A stretch of 64,000 bases of DNA, taken from contig NC_135718.1 in assembly GCF_964656455.1 (NCBI RefSeq), positions 52,233,008 through 52,297,007 on the forward strand, read 5' to 3'. The notes below the pieces were generated by a model. That model was not told where the DNA came from. It ran no database searches and worked only from the letters and a program-made list of their open reading frames with translations. Each line of letters starts with the position of its first letter. Position 1 is the stretch's first letter. Positions 1 to 22,124 of the stretch are shown here, in pieces. This DNA is from Halichoerus grypus. Its lineage: Eukaryota > Chordata > Mammalia > Carnivora > Phocidae. The position numbers and the translations under genes are program-made.

Positions 1-640
1 GATTACTTTGCAGAAGAATTGGACCAATATGAAGTACTTTTAGCAATGAATCCATAGACCTCTTTCTCCACAGGCCCACTTTATTGGGTTTTGGTCATTT
101 TTACTTATTTTGCTTGGTGGCTACATAGTAGTGAATTACACTTGGTTTAATTTACATTTCTTTGATTTTCTAATGATTTTTAATTAAAAAAAATTACTGT
201 CTACTTTTTCAAGTGTATAAACTGTATATCTCATTTGACTACTTATTAAGTACAATCTGAGTAAAAACTATTTAGAAGTTTCTTTGCTTACAAACAGGTT
301 TAATTCTTAAACACTTTTGTAAGCCCATTTGTTAAAAGTACAAAGTGACTGTGTACAAGTGTCTGTTATTGCCATCTGTTGGTGGCAAGCAGAGATGTGC
401 TTTTTACTCTGGTTTATAGTTTTGTTAACTGAAATAAATTATATGCATTCGTTTTTGGTTTGGATAATAGGTTTTAATGAGTAATACTTATTTTTTTTTA
501 TTTTAATTCTCCTTTTGTTTGTATAGAAGTTTTAGCTCTACCGATATTTCATTATATTTGTCTTTTACATAAAATTTTTAAGTAGTTACAATTAAATATT
601 TTTTCCCTATTCTGCCACCTTTTCCCTTTTCTCTTGTTAG

Positions 641-795
641 ACTAGGTCTGGGTTCAGATTCTAGTTTCTCATAGTGGCTATATGACCTCAGGCAAATTAC
701 TTCGCTTCTCTGAGTCTCAGTTTTTTTATCTTCAAAATGAAGATAATAGTACCTACTTCATAATCTTACAGGTATTGATATAATGACTGAAATAA
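641..795 (+). mobile_element. MIR SINE relic
   Basis: Contains the recognisable MIR core and tail: GGTTCAGATTCTAG, TATATGACCTCAGGCAAATT, TCTGAGTCTCAG and an AAATGAAGATAATAGTACCTAC block. It is diverged and ancient, in sense orientation. Confidence 0.75.
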
Positions 796-1599
796 TTTTT
801 GGTTCATAGTTCACTGATTTCTTCAGATAAAGTTTTCTGTTATATGTCAAATTCTGTGAAATATCAAGTAGCAGTTTTAATTGGTATCTCATTAAATCCA
901 TACCTGCATCTAGGAAGTTTTGTTTTAATATTTAGTTTTCTAAACTAAGATCAAGATCTGTTGCTGTATATAATTAGTTCATTTACTATAATTACTGCAT
1001 TTAATATATTTAATGTACAGTTATTCCATTTAAAATCACATAGTTTTTCTCTGTAAAAAATCTGTTATTATCAAGTTAAATTAATACTATAGTATTTTTT
1101 ATCCTTATTACAACCGGTATCTCTTAACATATTTTTTGTGTATAAGGTATATATTATGTATTAGTGGGTTTATCTTATGACAACTTGGATCAGCAGAATT
1201 ATTTCCTATGGTAATTTTTATTTTGTTTTCCTTTTAAAAATGTCATTTGCATAAGGCTTGTTACTTATTTTTCTACATTTTACCTTTATTTCTTTTTTTT
1301 TTAACAAATTTGTATCAATATTAATAGTTTTTTAATAGTATTTTAAATAGGAGTGATGGTAGGTAATGCTTTAGTCCTCTTCCTATAAAAAAATTTCCTT
1401 GTTAAGTCTATTACAGTTGGTTTAGATACTTATGATTTATATGAGGATAGACAGTCATTTTTGGGATTCAACCAGGAATACGTATAAAATTTTATTATAT
1501 TCCAAATGAGATTTATGTATCTAATCAACATTTTCCTCTCAATGATAAATTATGCTTATTTATTCACTTGTTATATCACTCTTGCACTCCAGAGATGAA

Positions 1600-1760
1600 T
1601 TAAGTTTGATCATTAAAGAGGTGGTATAGTTTAGTGAAAAGGATCAATGGTCTAGGTATCTTGGCGTTATCATTATGCTAGCTGTGTAATCTTGGGAGAA
1701 GTTATTTAACTTCCCAGGATCTTCTTTCTCATCCATGGATTGAAGGAATAGAAAGGAAAT
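1600..1760 (+). mobile_element. Probable MIR SINE relic
   Basis: GGTATAGTTTAGTG, then AGCTGTGTAATCTTGGG, AGTTATTTAACTTCCC and a TCATCCATGGATTGAAGG block. This is the order of MIR landmarks but strongly diverged. Confidence 0.55.
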
Positions 1761-4700
1761 AATTTTAAAAATTGGTAAGCTGTCATTTATGACAGTGTTT
1801 CTATATGAAAATACACTGAGTTCCAGCTTTGAATGAAATAGATCTCCCTTCACTGCCAACATAGCAGGTATAATTACTCCTCATTTCTTCACCTTTCCAT
1901 ACCAAGTATTAGGAGTAGAGACTCCAAGAAAATTTTAAGAATATGAATCTGGGAGTTTGTATGGAGGAATGAGAATGGTTTGGGGAGACAATTGAGGAAT
2001 GGAGGAAATGGGAGGAGATTAGAATAGATACTAGGATGGGATAGGGAAAAGAGCTACTGGAACTGGGTTTATTTCCGTTCCTTAATCACATTCCTGTACT
2101 TCTTTCCCTTAACTCTGTACATCTTTTCTCCTTTCCTTTCACCATGATAGCATGCCTTTCGTCCTCTCCTTCCCCTTTTCCTACTCAGCAGTAGAACCAT
2201 CCAATGAGCTGGGCATGGGGAGAAATCTGACTTAGAAAGAAAACTTGGTGGCATGGGGATTGCTGTGGAGGCCAAATAAAAGTTTAGCTTCTCTGTGGGG
2301 AAAGGGAGAGAGCAGGAATGGAGCTATCCCAGTGGCAGGAAGGAAAGAATAGTTTTTGCATATTTAAGGCTGAGACTGGGTAAAGGAATAAGACTTTCTT
2401 CTTAAGTGATAATCTTTGGTATTCTGTATTGTTTAATGTATATGTGGAGTTATTTTTAAAGGCAAAAATTTGCATAAACATTGCATGTATAAGTGCAAGT
2501 AGCATTCCTTTTAGAGGTATTTAATCATTAAAGAGAATTTCTGAACACTGATTTCTGTGATATTTAGAATGCATACTATTTCTTTCAGATATTTATCTTT
2601 TGTCTTGAGTTTGGTAAAGGAAATACATAATCCACATGTTTTACAGTTTTACTAAACTAAAACTTTGCATTTCCTATAATGGAATCATGTATCTCTGCAT
2701 TAGAATGGAAGATATGGAAAGCTCAAATGAAACATTTCTGCTGCCTACTCTTAGAACTATTACTTGCTTTGAAACAATCTGTTGCTATTTCTGCAAAAAG
2801 ATGTCCCTCAAGCTCCCAGATTGGATTGGGAACAGAAAGCACATACTGTTGATCCTGAGTATGTGCAAAAGTTCTACATTCAGATTCAAGAAATTATGTG
2901 TTCTTGTTATTTATGGAGTGTGGGAGGCTTAGCCTTTCCGTTATTCGAAGTGGGTAAGATTTTCCACTGAGGTAGTTGATAAAGTTACCTACATTTCTCT
3001 GTATATACTATAGATTTTGCCAGTGTTGGTGTCCTTGAAGAACCACATGAGTTTGTATATCATTTGTGTCATTACCCTTCACTTAACATACTCCCATGGG
3101 TGACACATTTCCTTAGGGGTATCAATATAAATGTGCGATTGTTGTTTGCACAGTCTTTTATCAGTCTTATGTGTTTTCACGTGTTTTTTTTCTGTCCCTA
3201 ATTTGTCTACTTCCATCAAATATTATAGTCATTCTGTCCATAATTTCTTCTGAACACATACCTTTTAAGAAATCTTTCCTTTAGAGTTCTACCTAGTGGC
3301 ATCCCTCTTTTATTCACCAGATCCTACAGTACTACATTTTTCAAATTTCGAATATGAGGGCCTTCATTTTTCTCCCTTTCTTTCTACATTCATTCTTCAG
3401 TACCACTGCCAAGTTAAATCTCTATCTTTTTATTTGTCTCAACCACCTTTTCTCCATCATTCACTTCCTTTTTTCTGGACTCTCCATCTGAAGAACGGCT
3501 CATATATGGCAATAAAAAAGGTACAGACCAGACAGAGTAATATTGTTTTGAAATATGACTTCATAAGTTATCCTCATGTCCATGTAAGTTAGCACATTCA
3601 TTGAGTACTATTTATGCAGAGTCCTTTTGGGCCTTGTGCAAATTTAGTGTAAGTGCTATCTGAGATAGAATTTGATGTTTTTAGAAGTCATATTCCAAGA
3701 TTTCTGTCTTTCTGTGCATGGAAATATTTTTCCCTCTTTTTCATTCCTCTTGTTTTAAAACTTCATTCTTTTGCTTATTTGTAATGTTTTGTACTTTTCC
3801 CTGCATGATTAGGGGTGTTTGATTGTCTGTCTTATTCCCCAGAGTAATCTTACTGTGGACATTTACTTTAATATTATGCATGATGTGTTTGTAGACTGAT
3901 TGAAAATCCTGACTTGTATAGTGTTTTTATAGTCCAGTGATTTTTTAAAATTTGAAATCAGTATAGTTTACATATTATTTAGTTTTACAGATACATAAAT
4001 TAAGGCTGAAAATATGAATGTACCTCATTGCAGCCATCCTCTCCCATCCCCATCCTCCTCTCCCCCAGTCTAGCTGCTTTTAAAATTCTGTCAATTTTAA
4101 AACAATGTTTATCTTAATTCATTCAAAGAAATCAGACTTACCTTATGTCCTTGGACAAAACAGTTAATAAACTTAGTTTCTTTGTCTCAAAAATGAGGAG
4201 ATTAAACTTTGCAATATTCCTAATGTCTCTTCAAATTCTAATGTTTTATGATTCTGAGACTTTTAGTAATTATTTTTGGCGTCTTAAAAATAGCTGTGTA
4301 GTACCATAGTACCTACGCAGTTTTGAACTTGCAAAAGCTGAAGCTTCAGTGCTCATAATATTACCCTTTAGAGCATCATAAACAGTCCTGGAGCCTATTT
4401 TCTCTAAAATATGTCTTTTGTTTTTGTCTTTGAAATTGGATTTCTTTTCTGTTTCCTTGCAGTAAGGTCCAGTCATCATCTTAGTTTTTAATTATATGGT
4501 GTTTGGGGGCTGCTTGAATTTTAAATGAGATGCTCTAGCCTAGAAGACTTACGGTTGTTCAGACCTCTGTATATCCATAGCCCCTTTTAGTCTAGTCTCT
4601 CTAGCCTTTCCTTAACTTTCTCCTCAGCCATGGTGCTTCTATATGTGTTTTCATCATGCTGAAGCACAGCTCTAAGGAACCACACTCTTGGGTCCAGAGT

Positions 4701-5487
4701 GATTCTAGTTGCTATATATAATAGGACTGAGATTGTTGTTGTTCTTTCTGGAGGCCAAGGGAAGGAAGATACAACTTTGAGTTTTTCTTCAGCCGAAGAT
4801 CAAGTTATTTTGATATATTCTCTTCTATATCAGTGATAGGCAGTATAGCTAACCCTTTAGAGAGGAAACATGAGTGATCCTTTAGCTGTGTTTTTTAGGG
4901 AATCTTTCTCATTGTTCACTCTCCTTGTGTCATACTCACCTTAGGGATGTAAGAGCTTGTATATATTTGCATGACCTTGAGGACATTTATTCCATGAGAT
5001 TAAGATGTGTGGTATTGTTGATATGCTGGTATCGTCCTTAGTTCAGCGTTGTCTGCACAGTAGTTATTTCATAGCATTGTTTTTAAACCCACTTAGAATA
5101 AAGAACTTACTCTGTCATAGTAAGATGGGATATTTCCAGCCTGCATGTCAGAGGCTTTTATAATAGTTAAACAGAGGCCTATACAGAGTTATTACCAGTT
5201 CTTGTTTGTTAGTCTGCATGCATAGGCCCTCATGAGAATTAAACAAAGACTATAGGATTCTTAGCATTTTTTTTTTTTTTTTGTCCTCTGGTTTGTGATA
5301 CAAGTTGGGTTCTAGTTTCTTTCCCATTGCTATTTTAATGATTAGCAGTAGTGTGAGAGTCATAATGTTTGTGGATTACTTTTCATTTGTATCTGTATCA
5401 GACCCCAGTATTAGACCAGGGCTGAGCTAAACATTGAAGGAGTGAGAGGCTTTCTGGTGGCAGAGAGTTTGGTGTTGGTTAAGATGA

Positions 5488-14203
<8,716 letters not shown>

Positions 14204-15640
14204 CCCACGGCTTCCCAGGGACTCTCACATCTCGGGCCCCAAATGGACAGATCACCCCCAGGATCTGGAGGGGTCGGCCAAGCTGACTGTAAATGTCACA
14301 GTCCCTCTGGAGAAACCATTGTGCTTTTGAGACCCCAGCCCCCTTCCTGGATGGAGGCTTGAGGGCCCTGGGACATGTTGTGATATCTGATAAGATTGGG
14401 TCATCGCTGCCAAGGTGGAGAGCAGTGAGCAAGGGGCTTGGGGCAATTTCCAGTGGAGGGCAACTACACCTCCATTTATGCTTGTGGTTCACACATTAAG
14501 TTTACAAATGAGATTTCTTTTTCCCCTCAGTAGAATTAGATTTTGTTTTTTAACCATGACTTCAAATGCAATCCTAAGAGCTAATGTGGACTTTTTTTTT
14601 TTCCCCCATGAAATGTCTTTAAAGGATGAATTAGCATGGTCTTAAAATACATTTCTGAGGTTACTAAGCTGTATTTTGAATTATGGGCAAAATGCTGAGA
14701 AACCCAGTTGGCATTTATATAAAATGCTGACCTCAGGTCTATAGTTCTTAAATGTGGCTAATTCTGTAATATAGTCTTGGTATTTTTCAATTATGAATGC
14801 ATAACCTATTTCTAGGCAGACTCTCTTACTTGAACACAAATCCAAAAACGAATTTAGAATATTTTTGCCCAGATCTTTTGAAATTTACACCCCAGAGATT
14901 TAAGAAGAAAACCTCTAAATTTCAAAATTATGAAGAATTACAGAATTACTCATTTAAGGTACTTTAAAAGAAGTTTGTACATTGTCAAAGTAAAATTTTA
15001 ATTCAAATCATGTCTGTAAAACTTGACGTATTTTGTGTATGCATGTTTTCATTTTGCAAATATTTAATATATAGACCTATGATGTACAGGTACGACATGT
15101 ATAGGTTACCTAGATGTTATGAGAAATTTTAGTTTATTGTGAGTACTCAAGTTGCTTAAATAGCCACCAGGGTGATTTGCTGCTGGCTTTCTATCATTTT
15201 TATGTTTTGATGCAAAGGAAATTTAAAAATGTTCTGGAAGTGTTTTTGATTAAGCAATGCAGCATAGAAGCAATGGTTCTGTTCAATCATTCGGATGTTA
15301 GTGGAAACATAAAAGTCAAGATTGCATGTTGAACCTTTTCTTTTGATAGTTGCAGAACTGCTTGGTTAAACTAAATGGAACCATGTGCTAATTTTTCACA
15401 ATTACTGACCTGTATTGATTGCCACTGTAGTTTGGTATTTCCCTTTACTTTGGTGGCCTGCTTCCCTCATGCCCTGGAATACAACTCAGAGCTCCAGGCA
15501 GCGGAACCATCTATTGTTTTGTTTGCCAGAAAGTGCACCCTGTATGGTCTCCTGTCTAAGTTGGAAATATTATGCATGTGCAGGACTATTCGAGTATTTT
15601 ATAAACAGTAGCACACAATAAATTCCATGCATGGGCCGCT
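14204..15640 (+). other. PPP3CB: PPP3CB 3'UTR
   Basis: Non-coding, AT-rich sequence from the TGA to the predicted cleavage region just after the AATAAA at 15617-15622. Its length of about 1.4 kb fits the known transcript size of the gene. No repeats are recognised in it, unlike most other non-coding sequence in the window, as expected for a conserved UTR. Short open frames on both strands here look like chance. Confidence 0.8.
15617..15622 (+). terminator. PPP3CB: PPP3CB main poly(A) signal
   Basis: Canonical AATAAA followed about 30 bases later by the GT-rich stretch CTGTGTTGGGTTTTATTTGG, the usual downstream element. It is the best signal after the PPP3CB stop codon. Confidence 0.8.
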
Positions 15641-15649
15641 GCTCCTATC

Positions 15650-18200
15650 TCTGTGTTGGGTTTTATTTGGAAGATGTAGTCTGATTTGACCTCATGCAAA
15701 TCAGAAAATACTGTTACTAGAACTGGGATATAGCCTTCAGAGATTATCTCATGGATAGTTCATGGTAATTTGATAAATTTGTGTCTTCATAAATTTTGGT
15801 TTTTTTTTTTAACTTTGGTTACATTTGTCTTATATGAACATTAGTAACTGAAAACTAGAGTACTTTGGGTGCCTATTATAGGCCTCCTAAATCTAATATT
15901 TAAAATCACTATTTCACTTAATTTTTAATTGAAAGAAAATGTTATTGTTTAGAGTTTTGTTATAATAGTATTGGGAATTTATTGGGTGTTTTAACAATAA
16001 GAAAAAGAATATTCATGATACTGTATTTTCTTGCCATCATATTCCTTTCTTTTCCATAATCAAAATAAGTATGAAATTTTGCAAATTGAGGGAAATTAGG
16101 ATATTGCGCAACATTTTATAATATAATCATATAGTAACTTTAATTACAGTTTTCAACAATAATTATAATGATACACATTTTACAGAGCACTGATTTAAAT
16201 TGAACTGTATATACTTGCCTTATTCCAGGCAAACAGAACTCAAATTGTTGATTATTACAGCTTTTAGTTGCTGTATTATTAGCTTGCATACATAGCAGTC
16301 CATGAGCTACCCTTAAAGTTACTATACACTGCATACGTTTAAAGGTTTTTCTGGATGTTATTGTTTTATGAAAACTATGCATCTCTAAATTAAGAGCTTA
16401 ACTAGTATATCAGGTACCAGGAACTTCATTAGCCCTTAGGTCCATCACTGGGGTTATATAGTGTTTGTGGGAATCTTGGGTAAACATAAAACATCATTAG
16501 CAAACTAGAAGAATTATGGGTTGATGGTAAAGATTAAAAAGAAGAAGAAAGTAAGAGAAAGGAACAGAATGCAGAAAAGTGGTATACATTAAGAGTGGTA
16601 GAAAAATCACCCAGTGCCTCACAGACCACTTCCTAACTGTTGAATAAGAACCTCTTTCTAGTCTTTCTTCATAACTGTGAACCATAGAAATATTTTTTAA
16701 GGTTTCACAATGAACCATAGAAGCATTTTTAAGGCTTCTTAAAAAATGTAACTAATGATGAAAGCAAACTGTGAAAAGTTCAGATCTTTCTAAATTGTAA
16801 ATTTTAATGTCTACCAGAGCTAGTAGTAGTGATGGTAAAATATAAATTAATATTCAATATCAATTTTTTCTATCTATTATATCCCTTTATATTCAAAGAT
16901 GACACTTCTGAGTTAGAAAAGACCATCTCGGGGCGCCTGGGTGGCTCAGATGGTTAAGCGTCTGCCTTGAGCTCAGGTCATGATCCCAGGGTCCTGGGAT
17001 CGAGTCCCGCATCGGGCTCCCTGCCCCTTGGGGAGCCTGCTTCTCCCTCTGCCTGCCTCTCTCTCTCTCTCTCTGTCTCTCATGAATGAATAAATAAAAT
17101 CTTTAAAAAAAAATAAAAATAAATTAAAAAAAAAAAAGAAAAGACCATCTCTGACTTCTTGTGCCTTCTGCAGTTCAGCCATTATTAGTAGAACTCATAA
17201 CCTTTAAAAGTTCTGCCAGTTAAATTTGAAATAGGCCTGAAACCTTTGCTTAAAATGAATTACTCCTGTTTTACTCGGGATTTTTGCCTATTGCTACTGA
17301 TTTTCTTTTCTCCACAGCTATTCTGAATAATATGTAATGTTTTGTTGCATCCTTAACACTTACTTTCACCTTCCCTGCGTGTAGTTGCTTTCTACAGTTT
17401 GGGGTTCCTTTAGAATCCATCCTCTGCACCTGTTCATATGTAGATTTTTGATTTGCCACATTCCAGGACCTCAAACGGACTGCAAGTTGTTCTGTTCCCC
17501 AGTTTGATGTTCACAGAAGCAGGTAAGTGACATAGCTAGGGCCGGATGTAAACAGAAAGTCAGGTCTTGCAGTCATATAGGACCACTGCCCTGATAATTT
17601 CTGGTAGACCCTGGAGCTTGATAAATGAAAAGGAACTAGGAATGTGTAATCAGATTCCCTGGATCAGCATTCATTATAGGAAGGAATAAGATGTTTGAAT
17701 TGATTCTTTTATATTTTCTGTTCCTAGAAACAGTGCATTTTTAGCCAATAATATTTTGGTTTTGCTTACTTTATTCCTCTATTTATTCCTCTTTTGAAAT
17801 AAATAAATGGAGTGTGCCTGATGACAAAGTACCTTGCTCTCCTTTCAGAGAAAGTGAATTTTACAAATTAATTTTGTTTCCCCTACAATTGATTTCCTTC
17901 TGTACCATTAAATGACCATTTGTATTCTTCTTTCTTGGGTATTATGTTTGTGTTTAAGCCTAGATTGATCATTGTTGAATTGTGTTTGAGCAGTGTTTGT
18001 TATGCTCAAAGGGACTTTGGGCTTGGGTTAACTCATCCTGGGTCTAGATTGACATCCAGAACTCCAGGAGTTCTGTTGATCTGAGCTAGTGCCTACCTTT
18101 CCAACCAAATAATGACTTCTGAACTAATCCCAGGGTTTTTGTTTTTAATTTTTTCTTCTCTGACTCTTGGGACTGAGAGCAGAAATACTGTCTTAGTGAG
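15650..18200. other. PPP3CB-MSS51 intergenic region
   Basis: Apart from the SINE at 16930-17136 no repeat or gene is recognised. A strong splice-donor-like site (AAGCAG|GTAAGTGAC, about 17523) follows an acceptor-like CTGTTCCCCAG. Together they could bound a small non-coding exon, but nothing else supports one. Confidence 0.4.
16930..17136 (+). mobile_element. Can-SINE, intact, intergenic
   Basis: Full tRNA-derived head (GGGCGCCTGGGTGGCTCAGA), CT-rich middle, AATAAATAAAATCTTT tail. Perfect 15-bp target-site duplication AGAAAAGACCATCTC at 16915-16929 and 17137-17151. Young insertion. Confidence 0.95.
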
Positions 18201-18249
18201 AGAGGTTCAGGAAGCAATAGGTTTCATCTTTCCTTAGCCTGCCTGGCCT

Positions 18250-18543
18250 TTGGTGAGTCTGGGAGTGTTGACAAGAGTTCTGAGCCTTCTTGGCAGAGAA
18301 GGAAGGTCAGAAAGAAGTCCATGGGCATGGGCCAGGTCCCTTCTTACCTCGTTAGGGAGAATTCAGCGTTGTCTGTCTGGTTGGCAGGGCACACCTAATC
18401 ACAGAGACTCAGCATTTCAGCAGTTTGCAAAGGAAAGTGATATGAAGGGACAGCTGCAAGTCAGCCACAACCTAGATATGAGATCAAGCATTCACTTCAC
18501 TTGGAAGAAAGAGAGAAGGAAGGAAGCCGAGGGCTTAGCAGGG
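18250..18543 (+). promoter_or_regulatory. MSS51: Candidate MSS51 promoter / non-coding first exon
   Basis: A stretch of higher GC than its surroundings ends in a near-ideal donor (TTAGCAGG|GTAAGTTAC, exon end about 18543). Two facts favour a first exon: it lies 2.9 kb after the PPP3CB poly(A) signal, close to the spacing I recall in human, and the ATG-bearing MSS51 exon at 22.5 kb has an acceptor-like sequence before its start, so an upstream exon is needed. The start is arbitrary. RNA reads joining 18543 to the 22.5-kb exon would settle it. Confidence 0.35.
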
Positions 18544-19776
18544 TAAGTTACTTTTCCATCAGACCATCTGCTTGCTTAGTTTATAGTTGAGTAAAACATT
18601 TATCACCCCAGGGAGTGTTAATCACTGATTAAGAAGCTGAATGTGCTTAATAATAGCAATATTCTTAATGTATTCCTCCTTTTCTCTTTCTCTTTCCCAA
18701 CTCCTTTTAGGATCCCCAATGGCTAACATCATTTCCCCCTTTCCCTGCCTCCCCAAAGCTGTTTTGTGTTTGCTGGTGAGTTAGAGAAAATTAGATGGGC
18801 CTTCCTGGTCTGGAGATAGTGAGAAGGTAACTGGTTTGGGTGAAACTTGAGGCTTTTGGTGATGAAGGAGAAAGATGGGAGACCTGGTCTGGGAATAGGG
18901 TAATATTGGAGGGAATTTGGAAATGAAAATAAGAGTTTTTCTAGACCGTGCAGTCCATGTCTCCTCTTCTGTCCTTGGTGTTTTCTCTCTTACATTATGG
19001 GAATAAATTAGAGCCTAAGTCATTGCGGATGGCTAGAAAAAAGTTAAAGTGATTCCCTGCTAGGTGAGGTAGACTCTGATCTCTGGAAAATTCTTAAAGC
19101 TTTTTATATATAATTCTTTCCAACTTCTCCCTGTCCCCTCTGTTTTTTGCCTTAGTTTTCTCAGTCTTGTCCCTCCTCTCAAACTTGGAGGATCCTGGGG
19201 CTCATTGCAGGAAAGTTAGAACCAGGGAACCTGGGTCTGGGCCTGGGGTACACAAACTCAGACATGAGCCTCATGTAGATACAAATGCACCTTCTTACCT
19301 TCTTCCCAGAAATTTAGCTCATTTGTATCATGAACCTGCTCTAGACACAGAGGAAACTATCAGGGATTTCATCACCACCACTCCTCCCCCAAACTGATCC
19401 CTTCACTTCCCAGCCAGTTCAACCAACCCCCAGAGAGCCAAGAGTTAATCTTCCTTGGGAGAAAGACCTCTTTGGAAAGGCAGATAAGTTAGGCAGTACA
19501 TTTCTGGTCTTAATTGGTTTCCATTGCAGCACGAGGCTTTTAGTTGAACATCAGAAATATATATTTATTATTACTCCTGGGATTTAAGACTCTTGACTTG
19601 CCTCAAATCAAAGATGATTTTTCTCTATACCTTTAAAGAAAGATGAATCCATTCTTTCAAGGTTCAAGAAGATGTTATCTTGCCCGAAGAGGGTGGGTAG
19701 AGAGAGCAGAGGAATGCTTCTCGAGTTGCAGTGATTCTGGAAATTGGATGAGAATGTGTAGAGATTAAAAATGGAA

Positions 19777-19990
19777 GGGGTGCCTGGGTGGCTTAGTCAG
19801 TTGAGCTGATTTCAGCTCAGGTCATGATCTTGGCGTTATGAGATCAAGCCTCAAGTCGGGCTCCGCACTGAACATGGGGTCTGCTTAAGATTCTCTTCCT
19901 CTCCCTATGCCCCTCCCCTGCTGCTCGCACAGGGGCATTCTCTTAAAAATAGATAGATAGGATAGATAAATAAATGAAATGAAGTAAAGT
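19777..19990 (+). mobile_element. Old Can-SINE
   Basis: Diverged head GGGGTGCCTGGGTGGCTTAG, then CAGCTCAGGTCATGATCTTG. The tail has drifted to ATAGATAGATAGGATAGATAAATAAATG repeats. Confidence 0.85.
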
Positions 19991-20321
19991 ATATTTTTTT
20001 AAAAAGTGGAGGGAAGTGTCAGGTCAGTTGTTGGAAATGGGGTACTCAAGTGTGAAGGCATCCTTTAGTAAAGGGACGTGACCCTTTAATAATCTGTCAC
20101 CTTCAGGTCTAATTTCTCCTGTATTGGTGGGAATGTAGAAGATATTATACGCAGATGAGCTTAGCTCTCTCTGTGGACTCTGAAAACATCCATTTATCTG
20201 TGGGATGAGGGGAGAGATTACAGGGGTGTGATGAAAGGATGAGAAAGTACAAAGGAAAATACAAATTAGTTCCCTCGTTAACTAAGGACAGCAGTTTGCA
20301 AGAGCCGTGTTGTAAGATAAT

Positions 20322-20400
20322 AGATTTTTTTAAGTTTTTATTTTAATTCCAGTTAACATACAGTGTTATATTAGTTTCAGGTGTACAGATAATAAATTGT
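20322..20400 (-). mobile_element. Antisense carnivore L1 3'UTR fragment
   Basis: TTTTTTAAGTTTTTATTTTAATTCCAGTTAACATACAGTG and the following GTTTCAGGTGTACAG, the same motif as at 33031, 33959 and 62751. Short and truncated. Confidence 0.75.
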
Positions 20401-20652
20401 AGCTGGATGATTCTGGGAAGTCTTTGTTCTGCCACCTACACCTCAGCTGAATGATGATTCTTGGAGTTTTTTCCCTAACAAATCTGGTCCAGAAGGATTA
20501 AATGTCAGACTATTTTTGTAACAAAACATGATCCCTGATTTGTACTTTAATAGTTACCTTATTCACAGTAAAACCAACCACTGTTATATCCTCTGCCATT
20601 TACTTGTCCCTAGAGGCAGTTAATCTGAGGGTTAATAATTTTTTAGCTTCTC

Positions 20653-20848
20653 TGGGACACCTGGGTGGCTCAGTTGGTTAAGCATCTGCCTTTGGCTTGC
20701 ATGATCTCAGGGTCCTGGGATTGAGTCCCGCATTGGGCTCCTTGCTCAGCCAGGAGCCTGCTGCTCCCTCTGCCTGCCACTCCCCCTGCTTGTGCATACT
20801 CTCTCTGTCTCTTTCTTTCTCTGACAAATAAATAAAATCTTTAAAAAA
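20653..20848 (+). mobile_element. Can-SINE with 19-bp target-site duplication
   Basis: Head GACACCTGGGTGGCTCAGTT, AAATAAATAAAATCTTT tail. Exact flanking duplication AATAATTTTTTAGCTTCTC at 20634-20652 and 20849-20867. Confidence 0.95.
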
Positions 20849-20885
20849 AATAATTTTTTAGCTTCTCAATCTCTACGGATACAGT

Positions 20886-21265
20886 TTATTTTTTAATTGA
20901 GATGAAATTCACATAACATAAAATTAATCCTTTTAAAGTGAGCATGGTATGTCATACATTCACATTGTTATGCAACCACCACCTCTATCTAGTTCCAAAA
21001 CATTTTCACCATCCCAAAGAAAAACCCATAACCATTTAACAGTTATTCCCCATACCTCTTCTTCCCAGGCCCTGGCAACCGTGAATCTGCTTTCTGTCTC
21101 TGGATTTACCATTTCTCAATATTTCATATAAGTGGAATCATATAATTTATCATCTTTTGTGTCTGGCTTCTTTCAGTTAATGTAATGTTTTTGAGGTTCA
21201 CCCACATTGTAGCGTATTATCAGTACTTCATTTCTTTTTATGGTGTAATATCTGAGAAATTGCCA
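20886..21265 (-). mobile_element. Old L1 fragment, antisense
   Basis: Carries the standard antisense L1M 3'-region landmarks: TTGAGATGAAATTCACATAA, CCTGGCAACCGTGAATCTGC, ATATAAGTGGAATCATATAA, TCTGGCTTCTTTCAGTTA. The short + strand open frame at 20949-21131 is part of it. Confidence 0.8.
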
Positions 21266-22124
21266 AATCCGTATGATTATACTTTTCCCTATGTGTTCTT
21301 CTAAGACTTTATAGTTTTAGTTCTTACATTTAGGTTATACTTAATAATCAAACTGAAACCATTCTATTTCATTAATTCCTAGAGTGTTCCCTTCTACATT
21401 CTGTGCTCATGCTCTTCTCTGTGGTTAGAATTCTTCTTTTCTGTCTCCATGTATTCCAAGTATTACCATCATTAATGGGTCTATTCTGACTGCTACATGC
21501 TTTATAAAGTCTTCCTACAGCTAACCAACTGAGGAGACTCTTTCCTTCTGATCTCCCATTAGTGCTTTAGTTTCACTTTTCTTATAGGATTTATATACTG
21601 CCTTATATTATAATTTACATTTGATCCCTCTGTAAAACATTTAGATATTAAGTATACTTTTCATATTTGTTTCCATTATAATATGAGTGATTATATATGT
21701 TTAGCAGTAAATGTTTATTGAATGAATGGAAGTTATTTTTCCCAATACAGTTCCTTTTGTTTACTCATTCCTTGTGGAAGGAATGGGAGAAGACAAGGCA
21801 GGGAAGGAGAATATCAGAGTTCCTCCTAGGTAGTGGTGGGTATGGGATTAGTTCTACTTCAAAGCTCACCTCTTTAGGAAATTTTCCTCATAATTTGCAT
21901 AACTTGCTTTGACTACATAAATCTTAATATTGCGGTGCTGTTTTTGTATTGCATTTAATTTCTACTTCTGGGTTGATTGCTTAAAAGTGTGATGATAGGT
22001 CTTCTAAAATGAATGTTTTATTTCCTTAACTAGGTGAGATTGACTGATTCTCCAATTAGTTGGTAGTTTTAGACAACCAAGATTTCTGTTGCTTTTTCCT
22101 CCCTCATTTTAAGTTGATTTTTTA

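Noticed and set aside
1..57. 18-codon open frame at the window start (DYFAEELDQYEVLLAMNP then stop) as an exon end
   Set aside because: Window-edge frame without an acceptor in view or a match to PPP3CB; too short to support.
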